NCBI GenBank assembly: GCA_003255065.1
Contig: QAOA01008187.1
Location: 273,029-337,028 of the forward strand
Length of the DNA: 64,000 bases
Reading direction: 5' to 3'
Origin: Cercis canadensis
Taxonomy: Eukaryota; Streptophyta; Magnoliopsida; Fabales; Fabaceae
The notes beneath the pieces are model-generated. The model saw only the letters and a list, made by a program, of their open reading frames with translations. It had not been told where the DNA came from and did not search any database. Positions 22,267 to 33,279 of this stretch are shown here, one piece after another; position 1 is the stretch's first letter, and the number at the start of each line of letters is the position of its first letter. Position numbers and translations under genes: made by a program.

Positions 22267-23119
22267 TAAACCGAGGCAACAAAATTTCTAGTTAGAACTT
22301 AAACTCTGAAATCCCATGATAATTATTTAGCAATTTCCATAGGTGGGTCCAATTATCATCTATATACCCAGAATCTAGTAATACACAGCAGGGTACACAA
22401 AGCTGAGCAAAACAAGATATCAACGTAGCTTTTGTTGTAGTTTTGACATGATGTAAAGCTAGGTAGAACTCCATATTTGGAGACATGAATGTGGATAGAG
22501 ATATGGTGTAGATAATGATATGAATATCATTCTTTTGGGATTTGTATATAAACGATGAGGGTTATGTTAATTCTCTATGTATATTCACATGTTAGATGTA
22601 TATAAGAATGCTTTGCTAAGCTACATAATTTTTCTTTGGGTGTCTCCTACCAACGGTTTCATAATTCCCAAGTGCGAGTGATATTTCATATAGTGTTTAA
22701 ACTGGTCTATTATGTGGGAAAGGATTAAGTTTAATTATTTAATGTCTATGGAGATATTAAGAAATTATGTTAAAAAGTAGGTTTGACATTTTTGGTATCA
22801 GAGAACTCAAATGCACAATAATAACATGGTGTACCTAAATTTCAAGGAAAGAAAAATAATAATTATCCACCCTCAAGAGATTTCCACAAAAATGGATGCA
22901 AGACAATGAATGTTGAAACCGAGCAAGGGACAATCAGATTTATGCTAGGATCACCAGAAACCCATTAGAACAAGTATTCAAGGGAAAACTAGGAAAAACA
23001 GAGTATATATCCATATGTGCATTTTGAACTAGAATCACAAGAGAAATGAAAGTCTTAGAAAGATAGAAACTAAAAGGATATGTGATTACCCTTGTTGGAG
23101 CTCAAACTCATTTATGATG
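22267..23119. other. AT-rich spacer between the two CACTA elements
   Basis: About 850 bp with no convincing gene. The first bases continue the sequence broken by CACTA-1. Only short frames occur, and no known repeat edge is recognised. Confidence 0.5.
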
Positions 23120-23581
23120 CACTACAAGAAAATTCTCTTTTTCTCACGAAACAAATCCATGAGAAATGGTGGAAAAGTTCGTGAGAAACAGTGTTCTCAC
23201 CGATCTATGGGCGCGAGAAAAAACAAGCGTAACAAAAGCCTTTTCTCAAGGACAAATTGCTCCGTGAGAAAATTTTCACGGCTTTTCTCATGGATAAACA
23301 TTTGTTACACGTGAAAGTATCTCACAGGAAAGTCGTGGATTTTCTCAAGGATTCATTCCGTCAGAAATTTCTCACGAATTTTTCTTCGTGAGAACATCAG
23401 TGAGAAACTCCTTTCCAAATAATTTTTTTAATTTGTGGATTTTTTACTCAAATAACTATTTATTTTTTCTAAATATTTAATCAAATTAATAAACAAAATT
23501 AAATGAAATATAATTAAATTTTATTAATAAAATTTAATTACATTAAAAAATGTTATACAATATAAAAAAAAATACAACAGA

Positions 23582-25051
23582 AGTCCTGATAACCACACTT
23601 TTATACAGTAATTAACCTTCATATTTAGTGTCTTAAATCTCTTTTAGTGCTTAATTGAGTGAGCTTGACCTTATTTCATAAATTTGAGTTAATATTGGGC
23701 TTAATTGTTTTATTCAGCATTATTAAGGTTTTAATACTATTTTTTTTATTTCGGGTATATCTTTAGTTATGTATGTCTAAAAACTGTGAATCTTGCCTTG
23801 TAGGAAAGTTAAGAGGATTATCTACAACTTTCATTCAGACCTCCAAGGAAATTTCAAACGTTCAGTGGATCAAATTTATCCCGGAAGTCAGAGCAGAGAT
23901 GCTGCAGCTGGAATCTGACCCGCATGTAGATTTTGGATCATAACTTGGGCTGTAGGTGTCTTATAGACTTGAAACTGGTTCCATTGGAAATATGAGACGT
24001 AGGGCTTCAATTGTTGTGAAGGCCAGTTCTCCAAATTATGTCTTTTGATGGTCTTATTGCCTATCAAAACCGGATGATTACTCCAGAGACTTCTTAAGAC
24101 CTATTTGGGCTTAACTCCCTTAATTCAGGCCCAATAAGGCCCAAACTGGAGCCCATTTGAAGCTGAGGTCCAGAGGTTTAAACCTAGGTTAAGGGTAATT
24201 TGGGTGTGCAATAAATTTCTGATGTTATAATTAGGTTAAAGGAGGCAACGTTTTTAATATTCTAGCTAGATAGTTTTTAGGTAGCTTTTGTTTTCTCTCT
24301 TATATTTTTCGGAGCTCTTTGAACTATGGCCTTCTTCCTCCATTGATTCATGACCATGGAGGAGTAGAACTCTTGTAACCAAGTTAGACTCCTGATTAAA
24401 TTCAGTTTTGTTCTTAAGATTATGTACTTAATTGAATTAAACTTAATGCAATTCTTCTTCTTTGGATTTCTACCTTGCTTTAATCTTTGTATGTGTTCAT
24501 GGAGATCTTTGTGATTTATATGGATGTTGAAGTAAGAAACAGAATGTTGATTGATCAATCTTTAATCATTGGTAAGAATTCAGAGAAGTTATGTCATGCT
24601 AATTGAATGTTCAGTTTTTAGATTAATCACTAATTGCTTAGTCTTTGTGATTACAAGATTAGTAATTTTATGTGATTAATTGAATCCTGAGTGATAACTC
24701 AGTATGAGCAAATTAGTCATAATTAGAGATTTCAATTGTGATTAAACTCAATTAGTAGTGCTGCTGCATTAGGGTTTGATAACTTATGTTAATCTAGGAT
24801 GGATTAAACCGGTTTTTGATGGATGTCTAGCTAGGTTATGTTTTTAATCAACCTAATTAATCCTTGTTTAATTCTGCATTTTACAATTTGGAAATACAAT
24901 TCTGATTTACAAAATCCTCTGTTCTTAACTTGAAATTGTTGATTACACATTGCATTCCTTGTGAGACAAACTCGGATTATGCCTTCTATTGCATTCTAAT
25001 TAGGGGATTCAGTTTAATTTAATTGGATTAGAAATAATTCCGATCAAGTCC
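23582..25051 (+). repeat. Solo LTR E1 with AGTCC target duplication
   Basis: The LTR is 23587-25046 (1460 bp), TGATAACC to CCGATCA, flanked on both sides by AGTCC (23582-23586 and 25047-25051). No internal region remains, so it arose by recombination between two LTRs. It shares ordered blocks with family D (for example 'tacaactttcattcag' and 'ccattggaaa') but is clearly diverged. Confidence 0.85.
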
Positions 25052-25079
25052 TCAGCTGAGCACTAGTCATCCTCGTATG

Positions 25080-26619
25080 TCTTGAAGTCCTCAGCTGTGT
25101 CATCCTTAGCAGCGGGCTGTGGGGCCGAATTGGATCCTAGGCGCCGGTGCTGCTATTGTAACTATCCTAACATAGAGGCAAGCACCTCAAGTGATATGCC
25201 GTTTGCATCAATTGCCTCAGCCACTGGGAGGAGGCGAGCCATCTCCTGTTGCAAGCTGGCCATCTGGGATAGCACCTCAGACATCTGTGGATCTGGCTAT
25301 TGGGAGGGCTGGGTAGGTTGTGAGTTGGCAGAGTCCAAGACTTTGGCCTTAGAGCCCATGCCATAAACCCAATCCTTCTTATTCTTCCCGCCAATGACAT
25401 TGAGCCATAGCTCGGTGTCGTCGACAAAAGAAGAAGAACACCTGGCCTAGCTCTCAGATCGACACCTCTCAAACTTAGTCTGCATAGATAAAATAATTAG
25501 GTTAGTATTAGAATTAGTACATGTAACTCACATAAAGACTTAAGGATGAATTTAATACTTACATAAGTAGACTTCGCTCGTTGATGTACCCATCCTTTAG
25601 TAGAGATGTGCTGAAGGTGATGAAAAACCTCCGCAGCGTTGGGCTCTCGACCCAACTCCTTCGATTACAAAAAAACATAAATTGACATATCTAAAAAAAA
25701 TAACGTTATTAAATTAAAAACTTATCAACCTCTGTTTGTGCTCGGAGACAGTAATAGAGTCACCCATATGGAATGCTTGCCCTTGATCTAAGGAACAATT
25801 CTTCTTGTTCCTCTCAGAGATGTCCCTATACTCTTAAGAGGCCCATATCGCTCTGAGGGCCTCAAGTACTACAGCAGACAACCATTCACCTTTGCTCTTC
25901 TCGATCCTGATGTCTCAGAAAGAAGCGCGAATGTTGTCTGAGCACTTAGAGAGCCATACCTTATGAATCAGGCTCTCATGTTGGGGCTCCCAGACATCTC
26001 CTCTGCAATAGAAAACATAATATCAATGTTAGTAAACATGTATACCAAATATGTTAGTAAATAAAGTTAAATAAATGAATTCTTACTTTAAACTTTGTCC
26101 ACCAGAGTTCCTTCACCTCATCAGAAACTGTGGTAAAATTCGGCCAAGGCTGCTCATACTTTGACTTGTAGACAATCAAAAGTATGTTCACAAGCTCCTT
26201 GGAAGGGTAAAAGCTAGAGAAAACATAATTAATTGTTAAGTAATAGAAATAACTAATAGTAAAGTAATAAAAAAATTCAAAAATTAAGTATTAGAATTAA
26301 CTTACTCTTTCATTCTGTGTGGCACAATAACCAGCTGACCATCAGCTAGTCGGGAGCTTAGTCGTGGTCGTGGAGAGTCTGAAATGGACGGACTCGTGTT
26401 AGACGACCCTGCAATGGTTGACGATGCGAAGCCTAGGGTCGTGGCTCCTGAGCACCCCTCCCTCGTCGCAGTAGGCGACAAGGTGCGCACCAACCCTTGG
26501 GTCGGCATGAACATAGACAAGGCCGACTCGGTCTGAGAGGGCCAAGTGATAACCTTGCATCTATCCCTCCTAGACGATGGTCCAACTATAGGAGATGACC
26601 GTCTCAGGTGGTCTGACAT
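25080..26619 (-). pseudogene. Transposase_24-like (En/Spm accessory) gene, decayed
   Basis: Minus-strand exon pieces in order. 26619-26302 encodes a basic Ser/Thr-rich N-terminus from an ATG. 26224-26092 encodes 'KSKYEQPWPNFTTVSDEV' with a GTAAG donor. 26005-25740 encodes 'HKVWLSKCSDNIRASF' and 'GDSITVSEHKQ'. Near 25670-25570 is 'KELGREPNAAEVFHH', with 'KGWVHQRAKSTY'. 25480-25080 encodes 'ELWLNVIGGKNKKDWVYGMG' and a coiled-coil-like 'MASLQQEMARLL' end. This order fits the plant Ptta/En/Spm family (Transposase_24), a DNA-binding partner of CACTA transposases. In-frame stops in the third and last pieces show decay. The catalytic DDE transposase is absent. Confidence 0.72.
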
Positions 26620-26687
26620 ATGTCATACAATTTAAATAAAATCAATGAAAATGTTAGAACAATAAAAGCAGTAATCCTTAAAGTCAA

Positions 26688-27150
26688 ACCTAAACCCTAA
26701 ATCCTAAATCAAAACCTTAAACCCCAACCTTAAACTCTAAACCAAAATACTAAACCCAATCCTAAGCCCTAAATCTCAAATCTAAACTCTAAAACCCAAA
26801 ATCTCTAATCTCAAACCACTAAACCCTACATCTCAAACCCTTAAACCCCAACCTTAAACTCGAAACCAAAATACTAAACCAAATCCTAAACCCTAAATCT
26901 CAAATCTAAACTCTAAAACCCCTAATCTCAAACCACTAAACCCTAAATCTCAAACCCTTAAACCTTAACCCCTACACCCTAAAACTTAAACCCTAAATCT
27001 TAAATCCTAAACCATAAAATCCCAAACCCTAAACCTTAGATGTAACTATTAAACCCTAACACTTAAACCCCAAACTCCTAAACTCCAAATCTTAACCCCT
27101 AACCTTAAATCATAAATGTAACCGCTAAACCCTAACCCTAAACCATAAAT
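26688..27150. repeat. Degenerate telomere-like CCCTAAA array
   Basis: Dozens of variants of CCCTAAA, CTTAAAC and CTAAATC in one orientation over about 460 bp. A 124-bp higher-order unit is repeated: 'aaaccccaaccttaaactc' occurs at 26719 and again at 26843 with the following text largely conserved. It lies upstream of the ATG of the minus-strand transposon gene. It is interstitial, not a chromosome end. Confidence 0.85.
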
Positions 27151-27159
27151 AAAACATTG

Positions 27160-27820
27160 GGCGAAGTCTCCCCTAAAACTTGAACATTCCAAGAATTCAA
27201 AATTTCACACAAATACACAAAATCACAGTCACAAAATTACAATTTATTCCATAACTAAAAATTACATAGCAATAGAGGTAAAACTTATACAGCAATAGAA
27301 AAAATTACAAAACTATTTCTAAACCGCCATTCAACTAATTCAAAAAAAAAAAAGATATTCCAAAATCATTCCACATCTAGCATATAACAAAAACCCAACC
27401 TCATATTAACCCTTAATATCAAGTTCATTATTAATTTCACTACCCAAATTCATCTATCAACCTACACTATTTAGCTACATCCAACATAACTCCTATACTA
27501 TCTAAAATAACCAATAAAAATTCTAAATTGCCAAATCATATAATATACATGCAAATTGACAAACAATTACTCTTAGAAAATACATAAAAATTCAGAGACA
27601 AGAGAGGCATAATGGGACCTACCTAAATGAGCTATAAATCAAAAAATTGAACCGATAGGATGAAAGTGGAGGTGAACTACCGGAAAACCCAACTCCCACC
27701 GCCAAGAATGGTGAACAAATGCCTTAAGCCGATAGGGAAGAGAGAAGAGAGAAAAAAGGTTGAAAATGGATAATGGGAGGTGTGGCAAAGCGAGGAAAAT
27801 GAAATACAGGTTTTTTCACA
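27160..27820. other. AT-rich interior of CACTA-2, no gene seen
   Basis: Only short frames. On the minus strand this would be promoter and 5' untranslated DNA of the decayed transposon gene. No core promoter can be named. Confidence 0.45.
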
Positions 27821-28236
27821 AACTTTCTCACAAATTTTGTTCGTGAGAAAGAAACCCTGAAAATTCAAATTTTAAGTGAAACGGTGCATTGAAATTTCTC
27901 ACGGACAGAATAGTGAACATATTAATGGCGACAATTGGGACATAATTTCTCACGGACTTTCTTACAGATTTTTCTCACGGGAAATCTTTTACGTGAGAAA
28001 TTCTGTGAAAAAATCTCAACAATCACCTTATGATATTTGCTTATTTTGGCTATAGGTTTCATGCTTTGTTTGTGCATTCTCACCCACATTTGAGTGAATT
28101 TGCTTAAATATGGTATTTAATCCCTGTATACGTGTTAATAGGTGCTATTCTTGTTGTTCAAGCAAAAGGAGTGATTTTAGGAAATTTGTAGAGCAAAGTG
28201 TAGAGAAAACAATGAAGTATGAAGTTCAAACAAGGG

Positions 28237-28546
28237 ACACGACTGTGCACATGGCCATGTGTGTGTCCGTGTCAAGGTTCCAGAAGTACCTGCACAACTT
28301 GTGAAGAACACGACCATGATTGTTGAAGGACACACCCGTGTTTGATGCCGTATTAGTTAGCCAGAGACCACTTTGAAGTAACATGCCAAGTGAACACGCC
28401 CTTAGCCAAAGAAGCACGTGCCATGTTAAGATGAACACGCCTTGAAGATGAAGAGACACGGCCGTGTCTGAGGCCATGTCTTCAGTCCAGAATTTCATCT
28501 AAGTGACACGCCTAGTCCCATAAGTGAACACGGCCCGTGTCTAGCC
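28237..28546. repeat. Second ACACGG/CCGTGT palindrome cluster, in an LTR
   Basis: About ten variants of ACACGGCCGTGT occur, among them cacatggccatgtgtg, agacacggccgtgtctg and acacggcccgtgtc. They stop about 45 bp before the TATA box at 28589. Spacing is irregular. The motif matches that at 3719-3932, although the LTRs around the two clusters are unrelated. Confidence 0.8.
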
Positions 28547-28588
28547 TATGTTCGAAGTATTGAAGGTCAACCCCAGGGTTCCAAATGC

Positions 28589-28596
28589 TATATAAA
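28589..28596 (+). promoter_or_regulatory. TATA box of the element G LTR promoter
   Basis: TATATAAA, a strong plant TATA box, about 560 bp into the LTR and directly after the palindrome cluster. Purine-rich sequence follows, suitable for a transcript start about 30 bp downstream. Confidence 0.7.
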
Positions 28597-29523
28597 CGAA
28601 CCTTAGGGAGGAAACAAGGGAGATTGACAGCATAGCAGGAAGAGGGACGACAATCAGACTTTGAAGGCTTTTGAGAAGAAACTAGAACGACTTCTAGATA
28701 TCATGAGTTTTTCTTATTCTTTTCTTTCTGCTATGTATTCTTTTAGTGCAGTTCTTGTTACCATCATGAGCTAAATAGTAAATGACTAGATAGGATGAAC
28801 CCTATGGTTGAATTTGTATTCTTCTTCTTTTAGTTCAATGAGAATTGCATCTTTCCCTTCTTTGAATTGTCTATGATTCTTATTTGTTATTGAATTAATG
28901 AAGTATGTCATCAGTTTAATACCAAATTTCAGCTTGTAGATTGAGAAATCGTAATTTGAACAGATCACTTATAGGCAATGAGATTTGCATGAAATCCTAG
29001 AGATAGGACCACATAAGTCTTCTGGTTAGGGTTAACCTTAATACTGGGAATTCACATAACACAAACTAATGCATTTTTGGGGGTGTTGATTAGGAAGATA
29101 TTTCAATCAATCAACCTAGGAATAGTTGTCATATTGCTTGAGAAAGAATAGGACATAATTCAGGAATTCCCATTAGTCTAAGCAAGAAAAGGTGATCACA
29201 TTGAGTTAAGGATGGAGGTGCAAAACTAGATTCTGCAGGATTCTTATCTAGGTCTATCTATCTAATTGATAATACTTAAGAGTTCATTGTTATTTGTTTT
29301 CTTTTCTTGCTTATGTTAGTCTAATTAAGTAGTTCATCAATTTAGCCACAAATTGGAGATTAGATAATAGAGAAAGAGTTAGTACTAATAGCAATAGTCC
29401 TCATGGGAACAATATCCGTACTCAATTGAGCTATACTATAAAACGATAGGTACACTTGCCTAGAGTGATTATAGTAGCAGTTTAATTGAATACTTTAACT
29501 TAATTTAACAATTATCAAGTTTT

Positions 29524-29541
29524 TGGCATCATTGCCGATGA
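29524..29541 (+). other. Primer-binding site of element G
   Basis: TGGCATCATTGCCGATGA starts 6 bases after the LTR end. It follows the TGGCGCCGTTGCCGGGGA pattern common in Athila/Tat elements and usually assigned to tRNA-Asp, with several substitutions. Confidence 0.65.
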
Positions 29542-29676
29542 CTATAATATTAGGAACATTTAATCTCTATTATTCTAGTCATTTTATTTCTTTTTCTTTA
29601 GTTAATTTTGTCTAGCTTGGAGTTTCTTCCTTATCTTTGTCTTTGGTTAATCTTTGCAGAAGCTAGTCATGCGGGT

Positions 29677-30957
29677 GTATGTGATAAGACATTATTTTAC
29701 ACTATTTATTTCCCTTATACTTAGACTTTTAGTGTGTGTTTCTGTTGATTATAATAGCCCATAGACGAATTTTGTGGATTTAGACTCGTTGGTGCTTTTT
29801 GATTTTAATTGCATAATTGTTGATTTCTGGCACTGCTTATGTTTTTCCTATATCTTGAGCTACATATGTCTAATTGATGCGATTTCAGTTTTCTAGGAAA
29901 GCTGACAGAAAATTTTACATTTCATATGAAGAGCCCAGAAGGTGATTCTCATGTCTGGACAACTAAAATTCGTGTGCAAGCAGTCCAGAACTTCTGCATC
30001 TGCCCAGCATCGAATTATTCCATTCCTTGGGCCTGCCTATTGGACCAGTACCTGTTTATTGGCCCAACATCTGCTATTTGGGCCAGCACATATGTCACTA
30101 GGGTTTAATCACATTTTTACCATTAAAGATTTAGGAAACTAGGTTTATTTTGTACTTAGGAAACATAGAGGAGACAACCAGCTAGTATTTATTCTTAAGT
30201 GTTGAGAAAAATAGGGATCACCACATTATCATTTGAAGCTGCTGCCTCTTGTTCCTAAGTTTGATTTTAGACCTTTGCTTTTTGTTTAAGCCTTCCATGG
30301 AGGGCTAAGTACTTCTGTAATCAATTCAAGAGGAACCAGACTTGTTAATCCAGAGTTCTTATGCTTCAATTTGGGTTTGATTTAATACAATTTGATTGAC
30401 TGCTTCTTCTCATCTTCATGTGATTAAATGATATTTTAATTACATGTGTTATATGAATTTAAATCGGTTGATTAAGTTCATCATAGTAATCAAATTGCTA
30501 TCATATTTTAAAGGTCTTTAATATATGGTTAACTTGGATAATTCGTTTCTCAAATTAATCTGGACTTAGTGATATAGAGCGGTTGCCTAGATTCTTTATT
30601 CCAAGATTAATTGAGTCCTGATTGGTAATCAGTAGGAATTCTAAGTGTTACTGATAGGGGTTCTAGGTAACATTTAACTAAGAATTAAATTAGATCTAGA
30701 TAATCTTTAATGAACAAGGATGAATTAGGGTTTGGTTGCCTGCTTGAGTTGATTACGTTTTCTCTACTTGACTATACTACTTTTTGAACTCTTATTATTC
30801 TGCATTCAACACAAAACTCCTTATTCTATTCACATTGGAGTCTTTGTAGATTAACTATTCTGGTGAATCCTTGGGAGATGACACTGGTTACATCCTATAC
30901 TACAATTTAGTTGCAATTAGTATTTTAATTTTGTACGGTTCGACATCCGTCAGTATG
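29677..30957 (+). repeat. Solo LTR E2 with GTATG duplication, at the gag start codon
   Basis: The LTR is 29682-30952 (1271 bp), TGATAAGAC to CATCCGTCA, flanked by GTATG at 29677-29681 and 30953-30957. The ATG inside the duplicated target begins the gag frame of G, so the insertion landed exactly on the presumed start codon and recreated it. It shares blocks with E1 and D ('ctaggaaagctgacag', 'catggagggctaa'). Confidence 0.88.
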
Positions 30958-32080
30958 ACACAAAGTAGTAACCAAGACCTTTTAGAGCTGAATCCAGAGA
31001 TTGAACGCATGTTGGTGAGGAAATCAAGGAAGAAAGCTAACCCATTCTAGACTTAAACATCTGAGCCTAGTTTCGAACAAGAATTAACCATGGTTGAGCA
31101 AGCAAGACAACGAACCATGAGGGATTATACTAGACCGTCGCTTATTGGAACTGAGTCCAGCATAAGTAATCCTTTGGTGAGCACCAACAATTTTGAGATC
31201 AAGCCGAACATCATCCAGATGATGTAGCAGCTTGTGCAATTCGATGGACTGCTGGATGAAGACCCTCATGCTCACATCACAAATTTCTTGGAGATTTGTG
31301 ATACCTTTAAAATCAATGGAGCTACTGAGGATGCAATTAGATTGAGGCTTTTCCCTTTCGCACTGTGGGATAAAGCAAAATATGGTTGAATACATTACCT
31401 CTTGGTTCTATCAAAACATAAGATGATCTCATTGAGAAATTTCTAAGCCGATACTTTCCTCTAGCTAGAACAACAAAGCTTAGAAACAACATCTTCTCCT
31501 TTCAGCAACTAGATGGTGAAACACTTTAGGAAACATGGGAGAGATGGAAGGAATTGCTGAGAAAATGCCTACATCATGGGCTGGATTTAGGGTTCAGATG
31601 CAAACCTTTCACAATGGTCTTAGCTTTGGGTCTAAGCAACTCATTGATGCTTTCTCTGGAAGAAGCACAAGTTTCAAAACCCTTAAAGAGTTGCAGAAGC
31701 TGATTGAAAACATCGTTATGAACAACTACCAATGGGGAAATTAGAGAATGAAGGCCAAATCAGGAAGAGTGCATAGTGTAGATGCTGTCACATCTTTGGA
31801 GGCAAAGATTGAGGCCCTTACCAAAAAGATTGATGATATGAGCAAACCTACTCCACCATCACCAGTTATGAGCTGTGACAGCCAGACATCCACCATGGGG
31901 CTAGCAGTAGAGCAAGCAAACTTCTTGGGGAACCGAATACCCAATAATCCACGAATGCTCAATAATCCTTACTTCAACACATATAATCCAAGGTGGAGAA
32001 ATCACCCAAATTTCTCTTGGAGTAATCAAGGACTGCAGAGGCAAGGTCCTCCACTTGGGTTTCATCAGCCTTCTAACCCA
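30955..32080 (+). pseudogene. Gag of element G, decayed
   Basis: From the ATG at 30955. Recognisable text: 'NNFEIKPNIIQM', 'FDGLLDEDPHAHITNFLEIC', 'ATEDAIRLRLFPF', then broken frames with 'CLHHGLDLG'-like and 'KELQKLIENIVMNNY'. This is the Athila/Tat retrotransposon gag domain, which forms the particle shell. Stops near 31050, 31227, 31387 and 31445 and frameshifts through 31530-31740 kill it. The proline-rich end ('RIPNNPRMLNNPYFNTYNP') runs to about 32080. Confidence 0.8.
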
Positions 32081-32099
32081 CCATAGAAGCCAACCATTA

Positions 32100-33270
32100 A
32101 AGATCAACTGTCCAAATTCATTTTAGCATCAGAAGCCCAATTCCAAAACACTGAAACAACTTTGAGGAATCAGAAGGCTTCTATCCACAACATTGAGACT
32201 CAAATTGGTCAGCTGGCCAAGCTAATTTCAGAAAGGCCATCAGGGACTTTACCTAGCTATACTAAGTCAAATCCTAAAGAGCAAGCCAAAGCTATCACAT
32301 TGAGGAGTGGTAAGGAGCTGAAAGAGGTCGAGAGAGAGCAAATTGGTGATGGAGGTGTTGTTGTAACTGAGAAGAAAGAGGACACTGTGCTAGAAAAGAC
32401 AGAAGAGTCGAACAAAGGAGTGGTGAAAAGGAATACCAGCCACCTATATCTTACCCGAGCAGGCTTGCAAGGGACAGAAAGGAGGAACAATTTGGTAAAT
32501 TTTTAGAACTTTTTAAACAGTTGCATATTAACATTCCTTTTGTTGAAGTTTTTTCGCATATGCCAAAATATGCAAAGTTCTTGAAGGACCTCCTTTCTAA
32601 CAAGAAGAAGCTCGAGCAGCTGTAAATGGTGACCCTGAATGAGGAGTGCTTTGCCATAATCTAGAACAAGCTGCCAAGAAAAATAAAGGATCAGGGGAGT
32701 TTTACTATCCCTTGCAATATTGGTAGTTTATTTGTCGATAGGGCATTAGCAGATTTAGATGCTAGTATAAATTTGATGCCTTATAGTATGTTTCAAAAAC
32801 TGAGACTAGGTGAACCAACACCCACTAGGATGAGCATTCAATTAGCAGATAGGTCTATCACATATCCTAAGGGTATAATAGAAGATGTCCTAGTAAAGGT
32901 CGATAAATTTATTTTCCTTGTAGACTTTGTGATCATGGACATGGATGAAGATGTTGGGATACCCTTGCTGTTAGGTTGACCATTCCTTGCTACAGTTAGA
33001 GCCATCATTGATGTTCATGGTGGCAAGTTAACTTTAAGGGTGGAAGACGAGCAAGTGATCTTTAAAATAACCGAGGCCATGAAGCACAAGATGAGTATTA
33101 ACGATACATGTTTTTATGTAGATGTGATTTACTCACTTGTGTCTTGTTATATGCAGGAAATCCTCACAAGAGATGCATTGGAGACATGTATCATGAGGGA
33201 GATGAGGAGACTGATCACACAGAGATTAGGGAGTAGGTGGCATACCTGCGAGCCCATGAGCCATTGATAA
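32100..33270 (+). pseudogene. Gag end and aspartic protease of element G, decayed
   Basis: A linker with 'IETQIGQLAKLISERPSGTL' and 'KAITLRSGKELKEVE' is followed by the protease region at about 32700-33050: 'INLMPYSMFQKLRLGEP', 'QLADRSITYPKGIIEDV', 'VDFVIMDMDED'. The active-site loop, normally Asp-Leu-Gly-Ala-Ser, reads Asp-Leu-Asp-Ala-Ser near 32754. The flap-adjacent 'LLGRPFLAT' has a stop in place of Arg at 32977. The enzyme would cut the polyprotein; here it cannot. Confidence 0.8.
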
Positions 33271-33279
33271 GAGAGACAC

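Larger units (their letters stand above)
23120..28030 (-). mobile_element. CACTA-2: CACTA transposon with decayed accessory gene
   Basis: The left end is CACTACAAGAAAATTCTC, followed by many copies of CTCACGAA/TTCGTGAG type motifs (23145-23400). The right side (27820-28015) carries the same motif set in inverse order, up to 'gtgagaaattctgtgaaaaaa'. The expected terminal TTTTCTTGTAGTG is missing on the right, so the last bases have been lost or displaced at the border with the next LTR. Inside is a minus-strand Transposase_24-type pseudogene. A solo LTR (23587-25046) is inserted in it. Its sub-terminal motif differs from that of CACTA-1, so the two answer to different transposases. Confidence 0.75.
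28031..29517 (+). repeat. 5' LTR of Athila/Tat-like element G
   Basis: The right edge is firm: ...AATTATCA followed at 29524 by a TGGCATCATTGCCGATGA primer site. The left edge, TGATATTTGC at 28031, is inferred from TG and from a TGATA/TATCA inverted end pair. It contains a palindrome cluster, a TATA box and downstream leader-like DNA. Length is about 1.49 kb. No second copy is available in the window. Confidence 0.6.

Noticed and set aside
25167..25472. Minus-strand 101-codon frame as a separate gene
   Set aside because: It is in a different frame from the Transposase_24-type text of the same interval and shows no homology.
26688..27150. A true telomere or chromosome end
   Set aside because: Repeats are degenerate, internal to a transposon, and flanked by ordinary sequence on both sides.
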